Of a stretch of 64,000 nt of DNA, positions 1-7,760 are shown one piece after another (the first letter of the stretch is position 1; each line of letters opens with the position of its first letter). The DNA is from Acetatifactor sp. (GTDB taxonomy: Bacteria > Bacillota > Clostridia > Lachnospirales > Lachnospiraceae), in the NCBI GenBank assembly GCA_016290775.1, contig JAEEVF010000003.1:1-64000 (forward strand), written 5' to 3'. Position numbers and translations under genes: made by a program. Below the pieces are notes generated by a model. That model had not been told where the DNA came from. It searched no databases and worked only from the letters and a program-made list of their open reading frames with translations.

Positions 1-83
1 CCTTTCTTTTGACATCTTAACCAAATCTGTTCCTCCAGTTTTTGACGATTAAAATCGTCTATTCTCGAAATACTATGTTTCAT
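1..83 (-). CDS. possible 5' end of an unknown gene running off the left edge
   Basis: An ATG at 81-83 opens a frame that stays open to the window edge for 27 residues and is rich in charged residues. A strong purine-rich ribosome binding site lies about 24 bases upstream, but the ATG closest to it gives only three codons before a stop, so the start is uncertain. The product is not recognisable from so short a piece. It could equally be non-coding spacer. Confidence 0.25.
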   Translation of the reverse strand, partial: MKHSISRIDDFNRQKLEEQIWLRCQKK

Positions 84-191
84 CAATTATCCGCGCATAA
101 AAATTCCCTCCTTTCCTTGTTTTACTATTTAAAACAATTCAGGAGGGAAAAAAGGGACACATTCCATGAAATATTAAATTATTCTTTTTCT

Positions 192-437
192 CTACTGGCG
201 TTCATGCATCAAAAGTTTTATCTTTCCCCTGCTCTCCTCAGGGATCATGAGTGCGTTCATCGCCTGCTCCATTGACAGCTTCATCGAGGTCATAAGGTTA
301 CGAACGGCCGTCATTAACGCCTGATCCCTTCCTTCTGCCCTTCCTTCTGCCCTTCCTTCTGCCCTTCCTTCTGCCCTTCCTTCTGCTCTTCCTTCTTCCC
401 TAAAATCCGCTCTGAGTTCATCCATTGCCTGACACAT
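192..437 (-). CDS. stand-alone RpnS-like small protein with expanded GRAE repeat
   Basis: This is an 81-residue frame starting with MCQAMDELRADF. It is preceded by a nine-base Shine-Dalgarno run (GGAGGGAGG) seven bases before the ATG at 435-437. The same site occurs inside the intact Rpn gene at 6996-6998. In published work on E. coli Rpn proteins the C-terminal domain is translated separately as RpnS and blocks the toxic full-length RpnL; its helix can carry four-residue repeats of varying number. Here the repeat Gly-Arg-Ala-Glu occurs five times in a row, against one to two units in the intact copy. Seen: frame, site and repeat. Inferred: an orphan antitoxin-like product. It may be silent if no promoter remains. 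Confidence 0.55.
   Translation of the reverse strand: MCQAMDELRADFREEGRAEGRAEGRAEGRAEGRAEGRDQALMTAVRNLMTSMKLSMEQAMNALMIPEESRGKIKLLMHERQ
331..402 (-). repeat. 12-bp tandem repeat encoding Gly-Arg-Ala-Glu
   Basis: Six units of 12 bp lie head to tail from 331 to 402. The first four are identical (CCTTCTGCCCTT on the plus strand), the fifth has one change and the sixth is degenerate. Because 12 is a multiple of three, changes in copy number keep the frame and only lengthen or shorten the encoded helix. The corresponding place in the Rpn gene near 6939-6962 has roughly two units. Confidence 0.9.
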
Positions 438-585
438 GTTATATCCTCCCTCCGCGTTTTTATATTCTTCCTCACGTTCCAGAAATTCCGGAACGTTCGC
501 CACTGGCACACAGGGCTTGGAATGCGCAACATTCCATGATCCCGACCGAAGGGAGGGATGTGACGAAGGTCACGCAAAATGAGTC

Positions 586-635
586 AAAAAGAACCGTCCC
601 CACTGGCACAAAAAAGAACCGTCCCCACTGGCACA
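586..635. repeat. two exact tandem 25-bp REP-like units
   Basis: Copies at 586-610 and 611-635 are identical and contain GAACCGTCCCCACTGG. A partial third end (CACTGGCACA) sits at 501-510, and a seven-bp hairpin (TGGAATG with CATTCCA) lies between at about 519-537. Dispersed repeats with a GGGGACGGTTC core are common in Clostridia and are often linked with single-stranded Y1-type transposases. No transposase gene is present here, so the element would have been mobilised from elsewhere. Confidence 0.7.
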
Positions 636-654
636 TTATCCAGCGTCTTTAGCA

Positions 655-867
655 TCAAACCGTCAGAAACAATTCGTCCGCAATTTCCTTCACTTTATCG
701 AGCGGGAAATCAACCGCCTCAGCAATCTCATCAAATGAAAGCTTTCCGTTTTTGATCAACTTTATCGCATGATCTACTCTCATCTGCTCAGCCGTCTCTT
801 CCGCAACCTCTCGTCTCATATCCTCCAATGCCTTGCACATCCCGTTCACTCCCTTCTCGTCTTCCAT
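655..867 (-). CDS. small protein resembling the C-terminal domain of an Rpn nuclease
   Basis: This is a 70-residue acidic, helix-rich protein. The start chosen at 865-867 has an excellent AAGGAGG site seven bases upstream; the longer open frame that continues upstream reads through non-coding spacer and is not believable. The pattern MCKALEDMRRE near the N-terminus, followed by AIKLIKNGKLSFDEIAEAVDF, is typical of C-terminal tails in Rpn/PD-(D/E)XK transposase families but belongs to a different subtype from the 192-437 frame. No nuclease domain precedes it. It may be a free-standing RpnS-like inhibitor or simply a leftover tail. Confidence 0.55.
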   Translation of the reverse strand: MEDEKGVNGMCKALEDMRREVAEETAEQMRVDHAIKLIKNGKLSFDEIAEAVDFPLDKVKEIADELFLTV

Positions 868-1073
868 TCGTGTTCCTCCTTGTTCCTTGGATTGTTTTGC
901 CACTATCGCGAAACTTCCAAAAGGAAACAAACACAAACAGGAAGCGCACGCCGTCCGCATCTCGTCCGTTTCAGAAAATCTCGCGTTGTGAAGTGTGAAT
1001 TGTAAAGCATGGATTTTCTGAAAATAGATTGGATTCAGAAAGATAGACTGGCGTTTTGCCACAAAGAAAATCT

Positions 1074-1222
1074 GCTTTGAGCATAAGATATCACGTTCGG
1101 GTGAGAAAAGCAAATTAAAAAAATATAAACCCGCTACGATCAATCGCTTTGTTCTTGCAGATACAGCCATGTTCTGCTCTTTAGGTGCTCGCTAAACGCC
1201 TCGGCGTCAATGTTTCCCTTCA
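1074..1222 (-). pseudogene. duplicated block with the 3' tail of a solute-binding lipoprotein gene
   Basis: These 149 bases match 7921-8069 with only two differences seen by eye. The part from 1140 to 1222 corresponds to the last 27 codons and stop of the lipoprotein gene at 7987-10275; the rest is its downstream spacer. The homology ends abruptly at 1222, so the rest of that gene is absent. Weaker similarity to the spacer extends down to about 960. The block suggests that this patch is the wreck of a second Rpn-plus-lipoprotein unit. Confidence 0.85.
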
Positions 1223-1262
1223 TTCCGGAAACTCCAGATCATCCGCAGGAAAAAGCTACAAA

Positions 1263-2876
1263 CTATTTGTCCGACGACAGTATTTCATCATATAGCTCAA
1301 GTCCAAAGCTCGTCATCTCCGGTGCGTGAGGCAGAATCTTGTAAGTTCTGGTACCGTCAGAAAGACGCTGTGCGCTTAAAAATGCGACGCCAGATTGTTT
1401 TTCCTCATAAACACGCTGTGCGAAGGATAACAGGTGAGTAACCGTAATGATCCTGACACCTTCCTCCTTCAACGCTTTAATAATATCATATGCAATCGCA
1501 GAGCCTTCCTTTTCCGTCGTGGACGCAAAGGATTCATTCAAAAGAAGCAGTGAATCCTCGCCGAGATTGCTGACGATCTGGTCCATCCTTCGAAGCTCCT
1601 CGTCGAGTCTTCCGCTGTTCATGGCACTGTCCTCACGCCTCGTAAAATGCGTAAAGAAATTCGGAAAAAGGCCGCTACGATAACGCTTTGCCGGAACCAT
1701 GAGGCCGCACTGCATCATGACCTGCGCGATGCCGATGCTGCGTAGAAATGTGGATTTTCCGCCCTGATTTGCTCCCGTTACGATAACCATGGCCTCGCCG
1801 TCCAACTTCCCATCATTTCCAATCGTGTTGCCCTTTTGCTTCATGGTCATGACAACTTCCTTGAGATCCGTAAAGCTAAGACTCTCCTGCCCTCCCACTT
1901 CCGGGAAGCACCATTCTGTCTTATACCGTTGCATTTGATATTTGATGTTGATGGCACCCAAATAAAATGCCGTTTGAAAGCGAAGCTGATCAAAAAAGCG
2001 TCCAAAGGAAGCAACAATGCTACTGCAACAGGAATAGACATAGTTTACCGCCTCGTATTCCAGCTGTTCGGCATCCTCGCGCATGGCCTGATCCTTGTAT
2101 AGCGCAATAACACCGGGAGTGAGACTGTTGACCTGTCCCTGCAGCTTAGCCTTGACACCATATGGATTGCTGTAGGGTTTTTCTATCGTCTCCATGCTCT
2201 CAAGCTTAAGGCTCCCAATCTTAAGACCGTCCTCAAGACCACACTCCATCTGAATCCTGGGGCTGTAGGAATAAAACACGTTCCGTTTGGGCTGATGAAT
2301 CGTGACGTCCACATAGAACGAAAGATCCATCAATATTTTTTCCAATCGAATCTGGACATCATCCGAAAACTCTTTCCCGACTCTGTCAAACAGCTCGCGG
2401 AAGCCGCGAGAATGCATTTCCTTACCATCTTTTGAAAGAAGCTCCTTCACCTGTTCCATGCCCGAGACCAGCAGTCGAAATACCTGCAGGTCCGTGATCA
2501 ACTCAGCTTTGGTATCGCGGATGCCCGTATTATTCCGTTTCCTGCCCAGCCTGTCCCAGTCCTCCAGCACTTTACTTGCTAGACGATACAACTTTCCAAC
2601 AAATTCCTCGTGCGCCAGGCAGTCCTTTAGGACCTCCTGACGGTATTGCACTTCCTCCTGCGTTTTTAAGGGAATGCACATCACGCGCTTCATCGCAAAG
2701 CCAACATAGGAGTCCTCATGCTCCGAACATACCACCCTGCTTCCCTGTAGGACGCTGTCCTGCCTCGCAGCCCAAAACAAGGTATCCAGTCCGAGGTCTG
2801 CGGTCATGCTTCCCCAGTCAAAGTATGGTTTCACGGGCGTCCATTCTTTATAGTCATATAATAAGCCTACGTTCAT
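1263..2876 (-). CDS. MutS-like ATPase, second gene of the pair
   Basis: This 537-residue protein has a MutS family ATPase domain in its last third: Walker A GANQGGKS at residues 368-375, a Walker B-like LLLLNE at 443-448 and a conserved TH pair at 480-481. The preceding 350 residues look helical, like the MutS lever region. The N-terminal mismatch-binding domain with its Phe-x-Glu motif and any Smr nuclease tail are absent, so it is not the housekeeping MutS or MutS2. The usual Walker B Asp is Asn, while the following catalytic Glu is kept. Its start overlaps the stop of the preceding MutS-like gene by four bases (ATGA), so the two are co-translated and probably form a heteromer. Substrate unknown. 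Confidence 0.85.
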   Translation of the reverse strand: MNVGLLYDYKEWTPVKPYFDWGSMTADLGLDTLFWAARQDSVLQGSRVVCSEHEDSYVGFAMKRVMCIPLKTQEEVQYRQEVLKDCLAHEEFVGKLYRLASKVLEDWDRLGRKRNNTGIRDTKAELITDLQVFRLLVSGMEQVKELLSKDGKEMHSRGFRELFDRVGKEFSDDVQIRLEKILMDLSFYVDVTIHQPKRNVFYSYSPRIQMECGLEDGLKIGSLKLESMETIEKPYSNPYGVKAKLQGQVNSLTPGVIALYKDQAMREDAEQLEYEAVNYVYSCCSSIVASFGRFFDQLRFQTAFYLGAINIKYQMQRYKTEWCFPEVGGQESLSFTDLKEVVMTMKQKGNTIGNDGKLDGEAMVIVTGANQGGKSTFLRSIGIAQVMMQCGLMVPAKRYRSGLFPNFFTHFTRREDSAMNSGRLDEELRRMDQIVSNLGEDSLLLLNESFASTTEKEGSAIAYDIIKALKEEGVRIITVTHLLSFAQRVYEEKQSGVAFLSAQRLSDGTRTYKILPHAPEMTSFGLELYDEILSSDK

Positions 2877-4363
2877 GCGAACCTCTCCTTCAGTTGCTCA
2901 TAGGTCAGGCGGTATTTCTCGACCTGTCGATTTGCCCCTGCAAGTTCCTTTGCCTCGCTGCGCTCGATCTGATAGGTCTGCACCAGATTCGCGTCCACGC
3001 CCGCGCGCAGGCTGACAACGCCCTCACACGCCTTCGAAAGATCGGCGAGGTGCGTGACGTAGATTCCCTTGCAATGCTCTCCGATGAAATATTCTAGCAC
3101 GCGCTTTCCCATCACGTTTGCATCATAATTCGCCGCCGTGGTAAAAAGCTCATTGATCACGACAAAGCAGTTTGTCTGGCCCTTTTGCATCATGGGCTTT
3201 AAGCGAACCAGCTCATCCAGGAGCTTTCCTCGTCCGGTTTCCACGCTTTCCTCCACGGAAAAATGTGTCCAAAGATTCTGATAATAGGGAACCTCCGCAA
3301 ATTCCGCAGGCACGTCCAATCCCATCTTAGTAAAATAGACCAGCTGTCCAAGGCTCCTGGCATAGGTCGTCTTACCGCCCTGATTTGGCCCAGTGAGAAC
3401 AAAGAAACTCTCGTCCGGTGCAAGGTATGCGTCATTGGAAATGACCGTCTGTCTCTTTTCCAGATTCGTCAAGGCAAGGGCCAGGTCATAAACCCCCTTT
3501 GCCGAAAGACAGTCTGATACTTTTGGAGCACAAAATAGGAAGCCTTCTTCCTCCATCTTCCTTTGGAACTTTGCATAAGATAGATAATAACCCGCCTCCG
3601 TCAAAAGGCGCTTATGTTCCTCCGGAACACAATTGAATTTTCGTTGATCAAAGTGTCCCAGTCGTTCAAAAAAGTCCTTGTGCTTTTTCCGAAAAAGTCT
3701 GACGAGCTCCTCCTCCAAATTGGAAAAATCCTCGGAGCCAAGGAAAGGACTCTTAAAAACCTTCTCATGCGTAGGAAAGCAATCGGAAAGAAACTGGTCA
3801 TACTTTCCCGTGCCCTTTCCCTCCGCAATGGTAAAACGCTCCCTTTCATAGGTTAACATAACTCGAAAACCCGAAAGCTCCTGCCAAAGGGATAAAACCT
3901 CCGCGCGAAAGTCCCGATACTCCTTTCGGTCGGTCCAACCGACAATCCATTCCAACAGCGCCTTTAACCCTTGCGAGGACGGCTTTGCCTTCTCAAGCTT
4001 CTCCTTTAGGCATTCTAAGGAGGTCACGTAAGCCTGCGCCTCCCGTAAATGCCATACCTGCTTTTGAAGTTCCTCCAAGGACCTCTCCCTGTGCTGTCCG
4101 TATTGCTTCCATATGCGCATGCTCATTTCAAATTCCATCAGGGCATCATAGATTTCATCCTTTTTTATGTCTCCATAGATTGCCCGGCGGTATGTCTCCT
4201 CTGCCTGACTCTTCGGTAATGCATAAAAAAGAGTTCGGACCTCAGGTCCCCAATCCTCCGTCACGCGTTCCATGATCTGATCCAGATAAAGGTCCCGAAA
4301 CAAGGTTGGCTGCTCCGTAACGTCTCGCCCCGCATTTTCTTTGGCACTCAACAAACTGATCAT
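2873..4363 (-). CDS. MutS-like ATPase, first gene of the pair
   Basis: This 496-residue protein is related to its downstream neighbour. It has Walker A GPNQGGKT at residues 325-332, VVINE at 401-405 in the Walker B position and a YVTHLADL segment near 435-442. As in the partner, Asn replaces the Walker B Asp and no mismatch-recognition domain or nuclease is visible. The first 300 residues are charged and helical. A GAGG ribosome binding site precedes the ATG, and a good promoter lies just upstream. Known: MutS-family ATPases act as dimers on DNA structures. Inferred: the two proteins make an asymmetric dimer of unknown DNA-related function. Confidence 0.85.
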   Translation of the reverse strand: MISLLSAKENAGRDVTEQPTLFRDLYLDQIMERVTEDWGPEVRTLFYALPKSQAEETYRRAIYGDIKKDEIYDALMEFEMSMRIWKQYGQHRERSLEELQKQVWHLREAQAYVTSLECLKEKLEKAKPSSQGLKALLEWIVGWTDRKEYRDFRAEVLSLWQELSGFRVMLTYERERFTIAEGKGTGKYDQFLSDCFPTHEKVFKSPFLGSEDFSNLEEELVRLFRKKHKDFFERLGHFDQRKFNCVPEEHKRLLTEAGYYLSYAKFQRKMEEEGFLFCAPKVSDCLSAKGVYDLALALTNLEKRQTVISNDAYLAPDESFFVLTGPNQGGKTTYARSLGQLVYFTKMGLDVPAEFAEVPYYQNLWTHFSVEESVETGRGKLLDELVRLKPMMQKGQTNCFVVINELFTTAANYDANVMGKRVLEYFIGEHCKGIYVTHLADLSKACEGVVSLRAGVDANLVQTYQIERSEAKELAGANRQVEKYRLTYEQLKERFA

Positions 4364-4400
4364 TTTGATTCCTCACGTTCATTTACCAAGTTACAAAATC

Positions 4401-4429
4401 ATTATAAAATCTGCTTCCATAAAAAACAA
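4401..4429 (-). promoter_or_regulatory. promoter of the MutS-like gene pair
   Basis: On the minus strand a TTGTTT at 4424-4429 and a perfect TATAAT at 4401-4406 are separated by 17 bases. The start codon of the first MutS-like gene is about 40 bases downstream. The -35 hexamer lies within the T-rich tail of the terminator of the upstream lipoprotein gene. Confidence 0.65.
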
Positions 4430-4454
4430 CCACCTCTTGCGGAGGTGGTTGTTT
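4424..4454 (-). terminator. Rho-independent terminator of the 4466-6652 gene
   Basis: A hairpin with a stem of at least 10 bp (AACCACCTC pairing with GAGGTGGTT) and a short loop is followed on the minus strand by a run of six T. It begins 12 bases after the lipoprotein stop codon. Confidence 0.85.
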
Positions 4455-4465
4455 CCGTTTGATGT

Positions 4466-6652
4466 CTATTGTTCTTTCAAATATAATTCCGCCCTGTTTT
4501 GCAATACCTCGCATGCGCTTTCCAAAGTCTTGCCGCCCTTCAAGTAAGCATCCATCTCCTCAAGGAGCATCTCGTAAATGTCCCTTTGTGTCTTCGTGTC
4601 TGGCACGGCATCGCAAATCAGCTGTTTTAGGTGCTCGCTTTGCTCCTCCGTAAAGAACGCTTCCGTATGGTCCTCGTAATACCCATAAGAGCGCTCTGAC
4701 TCATAAATCTCTTCTCTCAGGTATTTTCCCCAGACGGAAAACAGCGCCTCCGTATTGCCGCCCTTTCCAAAATCCCCCTCGGGCTCCCCCTTCATTAGCG
4801 GCAATCTTAACGAAGTATAATAAGCGATAAAATTGAAGGCGTCTTGGGGACATTCCGAAGTGCTAAGGATGGCCAGGGGATCGCACAGCCTTATGTAAAC
4901 GCGGCTACTGCCATCCGCCCAGGGCAATCCCTCCATGGATATTCCAGGCTCCGTAAGCTCATACCGGCGATAGGTGGACTGCCACCTGGGGCCCTTTGCG
5001 ATTTCCTTTTGCGAATTGCTTCCGTAAGAAATGGAAACCGGACCGCCATGTTCCTCCAAAAGCGTCTTATAAGCTTTCATAAGGTCCATAAATCCCGGGG
5101 AAATAAAGCATACATTTACCGGATCTTCCTCGTAATAATGCGGCACATATGCATATAAAACATTCTCCAGCGTTCCCATTCCGCCATACTCCATGTCGGT
5201 CATGAAATCGCCGTACCATTTCAGATAATCCACCGCGTTGCATTTCCCGTAGGCATTCAGTTCCTCTCCGTTGCTGGTTCGAAGGAGCAGCTGAAACCTG
5301 TTTGCCATGGCATACATGACATCCTCGCTCCCATTCCCGAGAAGCTCTCGCGCCTTCGGAATCATCTCCTCCAGTTCGGAGCTGTCCCACGCCTCGAACA
5401 TGGGAAGCATGTCGACGAGCACGCCCTTTTGCACGTAAGCGTCAAGCTCAGTGTGATCCGTGAACATGATCACGTCAGGCCGATTGCCTTTTCCCAGATA
5501 GTCCTCTAGGGTGCCCTTGAAACGCTCCACCTGAATTAGAGCCTTTTCACTTTCCTGACTATACTTCTTTGCGTGATATTCCACTTGGAACGGGCATCCG
5601 TCCGGAATCGCCACGCGAACAATCCTCCTTCCGTCCGCCGCATATTTTTCCTGTTTTTCCTTCTTTTCCGTCTTGTTTGTCTCTTTTTTCTCCTCAATTG
5701 GAAAAAGTGTAAACATCCGCGCCTTCCGTTCAGAGCTGCTCACATCCAAGGAAAACAACCTTATTTCTTTCATGTTTCCAAAAACACCCTGAATCTGGGA
5801 TGCCACGATGCTCTGTCTGTCAAAATCAATAACTGCTTCTTCCTCTGTTTTCCCAACGGTAAAAAATGTCATGCAGTTCGAATAAACCGACGAAAAACCG
5901 TCTTCAAAGGCATATACGCCGTATGCATCTTCCGCCAGCTCCCGCACGGTCTCGGATCGCTTCTTTCCCTCCTGGACTCTCTCAAGCAGTCGCTGAACCT
6001 TTCCGTTTTTGTTTTTTTCGGTGATGGCAAAGATTTCCCCGGCATCAGACGCAAAGAGTGAGCTTACCGTTCCGTTAAGCTGAGTGCTTTCCGTGGTCCG
6101 TCCTTCCTCATCCAAAAAGTACGCCCTGTCGGACATGCCGATAACATATCCACCGTCCTGCATGATCAGCAATTTGGGAAAGCTTTCCAGATCATTGAAT
6201 TCATTATCAATCGGCATCTCCCTTACTGGCTTGTCAGCTCCGTCAAATTCGAGGATTTCGGCGCATTCTCCCATGCACAAAACGAAGAGTTGCGTTTTAC
6301 CTCCAACGGTACTTCCCGCAAAATCCCTGACGTACCGTTGATCCACCGACCCAAAGGAAACATATGGAGTGCCGTCAAAGGGCTGAAAAAAAAAGTGGTA
6401 CGCGTTCTCTCCCTCGTCATTTGCTCCTAAGACATAATAAAAAAAACCATTTTCGCCGCATTTGATCGCATAAGGATTGGCATCCTTAGCCAATGGGTAA
6501 GTGACGACCTTTCTCTCATATGTCGGCGCGTCATCTGCCGTCTTCACGTTATTATGCGGATAGGGGTTTTCACTCTTATTCTCTTTTGTGCAGCCAGCCA
6601 AAAGCAGCACCATCAGCAATAGAATCCAGAAAGTCTTTTTCATTTTAACCAT
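4466..6652 (-). CDS. large solute-binding-type lipoprotein
   Basis: This 728-residue protein has a signal peptide with lipobox LLAG-Cys21, so it should be anchored outside the membrane. Residues about 60-320 have the short repeating strand pattern of a propeller-like domain. Residues about 340-728 resemble a family 1 extracellular solute-binding domain, with the GNRPDVIMFTD segment and a late SYGSN...YIRLCDPLAI region. The C-terminus is ELYLKEQ after a GGKTLESAC helix, a tail shared with the fragment at 22442-22888. There is a lysine/glutamate-rich linker near 325-340. No permease or ATPase gene is adjacent. The ATG four codons later (MKKTF) may be the real start; no clear ribosome binding site decides. 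Confidence 0.8.
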   Translation of the reverse strand: MVKMKKTFWILLLMVLLLAGCTKENKSENPYPHNNVKTADDAPTYERKVVTYPLAKDANPYAIKCGENGFFYYVLGANDEGENAYHFFFQPFDGTPYVSFGSVDQRYVRDFAGSTVGGKTQLFVLCMGECAEILEFDGADKPVREMPIDNEFNDLESFPKLLIMQDGGYVIGMSDRAYFLDEEGRTTESTQLNGTVSSLFASDAGEIFAITEKNKNGKVQRLLERVQEGKKRSETVRELAEDAYGVYAFEDGFSSVYSNCMTFFTVGKTEEEAVIDFDRQSIVASQIQGVFGNMKEIRLFSLDVSSSERKARMFTLFPIEEKKETNKTEKKEKQEKYAADGRRIVRVAIPDGCPFQVEYHAKKYSQESEKALIQVERFKGTLEDYLGKGNRPDVIMFTDHTELDAYVQKGVLVDMLPMFEAWDSSELEEMIPKARELLGNGSEDVMYAMANRFQLLLRTSNGEELNAYGKCNAVDYLKWYGDFMTDMEYGGMGTLENVLYAYVPHYYEEDPVNVCFISPGFMDLMKAYKTLLEEHGGPVSISYGSNSQKEIAKGPRWQSTYRRYELTEPGISMEGLPWADGSSRVYIRLCDPLAILSTSECPQDAFNFIAYYTSLRLPLMKGEPEGDFGKGGNTEALFSVWGKYLREEIYESERSYGYYEDHTEAFFTEEQSEHLKQLICDAVPDTKTQRDIYEMLLEEMDAYLKGGKTLESACEVLQNRAELYLKEQ

Positions 6653-6800
6653 GGGATGGAGCTAACTAAGCCCCATCCCTTCCTTTCTTTGCCCCATGTT
6701 AGTAATCAATCATCAAACCAACCGTTATGAACGTAAAAGCATTCATAACCGCAAAATACGCAACCTAGACGGAGATTCCATGTGATTGTTTTTTTAGGAA

Positions 6801-6998
6801 TTACTGGCGTTCATGCATCAAAAGTTTTATCTTTCCCCTGCTCTCCTCAGGGATCATGAGTGCGTTCATTGCCTGCTCCAAAGACCATTTCATCGAAGTC
6901 ATAAGATTCTTAAGGTCCCCCAGCATGGTTTGTTCTCTTCCTTCTGCTCTTCCTTCTTCCTTAAAATCCGCTCTGAGTTCATCCATTGCCTGACACAT
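6801..6998 (-). CDS. predicted intragenic RpnS product within the Rpn gene
   Basis: Inside the nuclease gene and in the same frame, GGAGGGAGG at 7006-7014 stands seven bases before an ATG at 6996-6998. It would yield a 65-residue protein beginning MCQAMDELRADF. So strong a Shine-Dalgarno run in the middle of a gene, encoding Glu-Gly-Gly-Tyr, is unlikely by chance and is retained in the truncated copy. By analogy with published RpnL/RpnS systems this product would bind and restrain the full nuclease. Only the initiation signal and family analogy support it. Confidence 0.55.
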   Translation of the reverse strand: MCQAMDELRADFKEEGRAEGREQTMLGDLKNLMTSMKWSLEQAMNALMIPEESRGKIKLLMHERQ

Positions 6999-7760
6999 GT
7001 TATATCCTCCCTCCGCGTTTTTATATTCTTCCTCACGTTCCAGAAATTCCGGAACGTTCGCCATGACGGCGATGATCCGTGCCGTCGCCTGATCCAGGTT
7101 CCCGTACTCGTCACTTGCAAGCAGTCCGTACAGCCTCTTTTTGTCCCTGCGTGCCCCCATCACCTCCAGGAGCTGGCGGAGCTGCGTTCTGCAGTTCCCC
7201 GCTAGCCGCCTATCCTCAGCGTTGATCACGGTGATCGGATAGTCGGCAAAACAACCTTTCCAGTCCTCCGCGTCCTCCCCGAAGTCCATCAGGTCCGACA
7301 GGGAAGACGGACCCGTCCATTCTCCCGTTCCGTGATAGAAGCACACGACGTAGATCGGCCGGAGCCTGTCGCCTTTCCCCAATTTCTCCTTCAGCCGGTT
7401 GCGCCTCAGCCCTTTTTCCTCGCGCCGCCTTCTTTTGTCCTCGTGGATCTCCTCAAGCTGCCTCTGATAGTCCGCCGCATTGTACCGCAGGATCCTGAGC
7501 GGCATCTCCCAGTCAACCTCCGACTGGTTCTCCACCGCCAATAGAACAAAACTGGTCCCCCTGTGAAGCTTCATGCGCACGTCCCTGTACAGGCTCCTTG
7601 CGTCCCCTTCGTCAGTCCTTTCCTGCGTCCTTGCGGGCATTTCCTCCAGTTCCCCCGGATCCACCACTCGCTTTCCGCCAAAGCATCCGGCGTTGATCAG
7701 GTCCGCGAAATACTCCGGCCTGGAAAAATAGCCGTAGGTCGCCTCATCAAATCTCCCCAT
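6801..7760 (-). CDS. Rpn family recombination-promoting nuclease
   Basis: This 319-residue protein belongs to the Rpn/PD-(D/E)XK putative transposase family. The core is visible near the N-terminus: RDVRMK with Asp60, then VLLAVENQSEVDWEMPLRIL with Glu77 and Gln79, and a following YNAADYQRQL helix. Residues 228-319 form the variable C-terminal domain, which appears to have its own internal start. Known family roles are metal-dependent DNA cleavage and, in E. coli, anti-phage toxicity controlled by the C-terminal product. The gene sits between two large lipoprotein genes of one family, and a truncated copy lies at 192-502. All expected core residues look present, so it is probably active. Confidence 0.85.
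   Translation of the reverse strand: MGRFDEATYGYFSRPEYFADLINAGCFGGKRVVDPGELEEMPARTQERTDEGDARSLYRDVRMKLHRGTSFVLLAVENQSEVDWEMPLRILRYNAADYQRQLEEIHEDKRRRREEKGLRRNRLKEKLGKGDRLRPIYVVCFYHGTGEWTGPSSLSDLMDFGEDAEDWKGCFADYPITVINAEDRRLAGNCRTQLRQLLEVMGARRDKKRLYGLLASDEYGNLDQATARIIAVMANVPEFLEREEEYKNAEGGYNMCQAMDELRADFKEEGRAEGREQTMLGDLKNLMTSMKWSLEQAMNALMIPEESRGKIKLLMHERQ

Larger units (their letters stand above)
192..502 (-). pseudogene. truncated Rpn-family nuclease gene, C-terminal remnant
   Basis: This stretch matches the last third of the intact Rpn gene at 6801-7760, beginning at its MANVPEFLERE segment and running to the same LLMHERQ end. The nuclease core with its PD-(D/E)XK residues is missing. Homology stops at about 502, exactly where a short CACTGGCACA sequence starts that is also the end of the tandem repeats at 586-635. 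The first two residues of the open frame come from that foreign sequence. The full-length nuclease is therefore destroyed, although the small C-terminal frame inside it (192-437) is intact. Confidence 0.8.

Noticed and set aside
868..1170. N-terminal extension of the 655-867 frame up to 171 residues
   Set aside because: The extension reads through spacer homologous to 7761-7986, has no ribosome binding site and has unlikely composition; the internal ATG has a perfect site.
1263..4363. Housekeeping mutS or mutS2
   Set aside because: Neither protein has the mismatch-binding domain or Smr nuclease, and both are much shorter than MutS (about 850 residues) and MutS2 (about 780).
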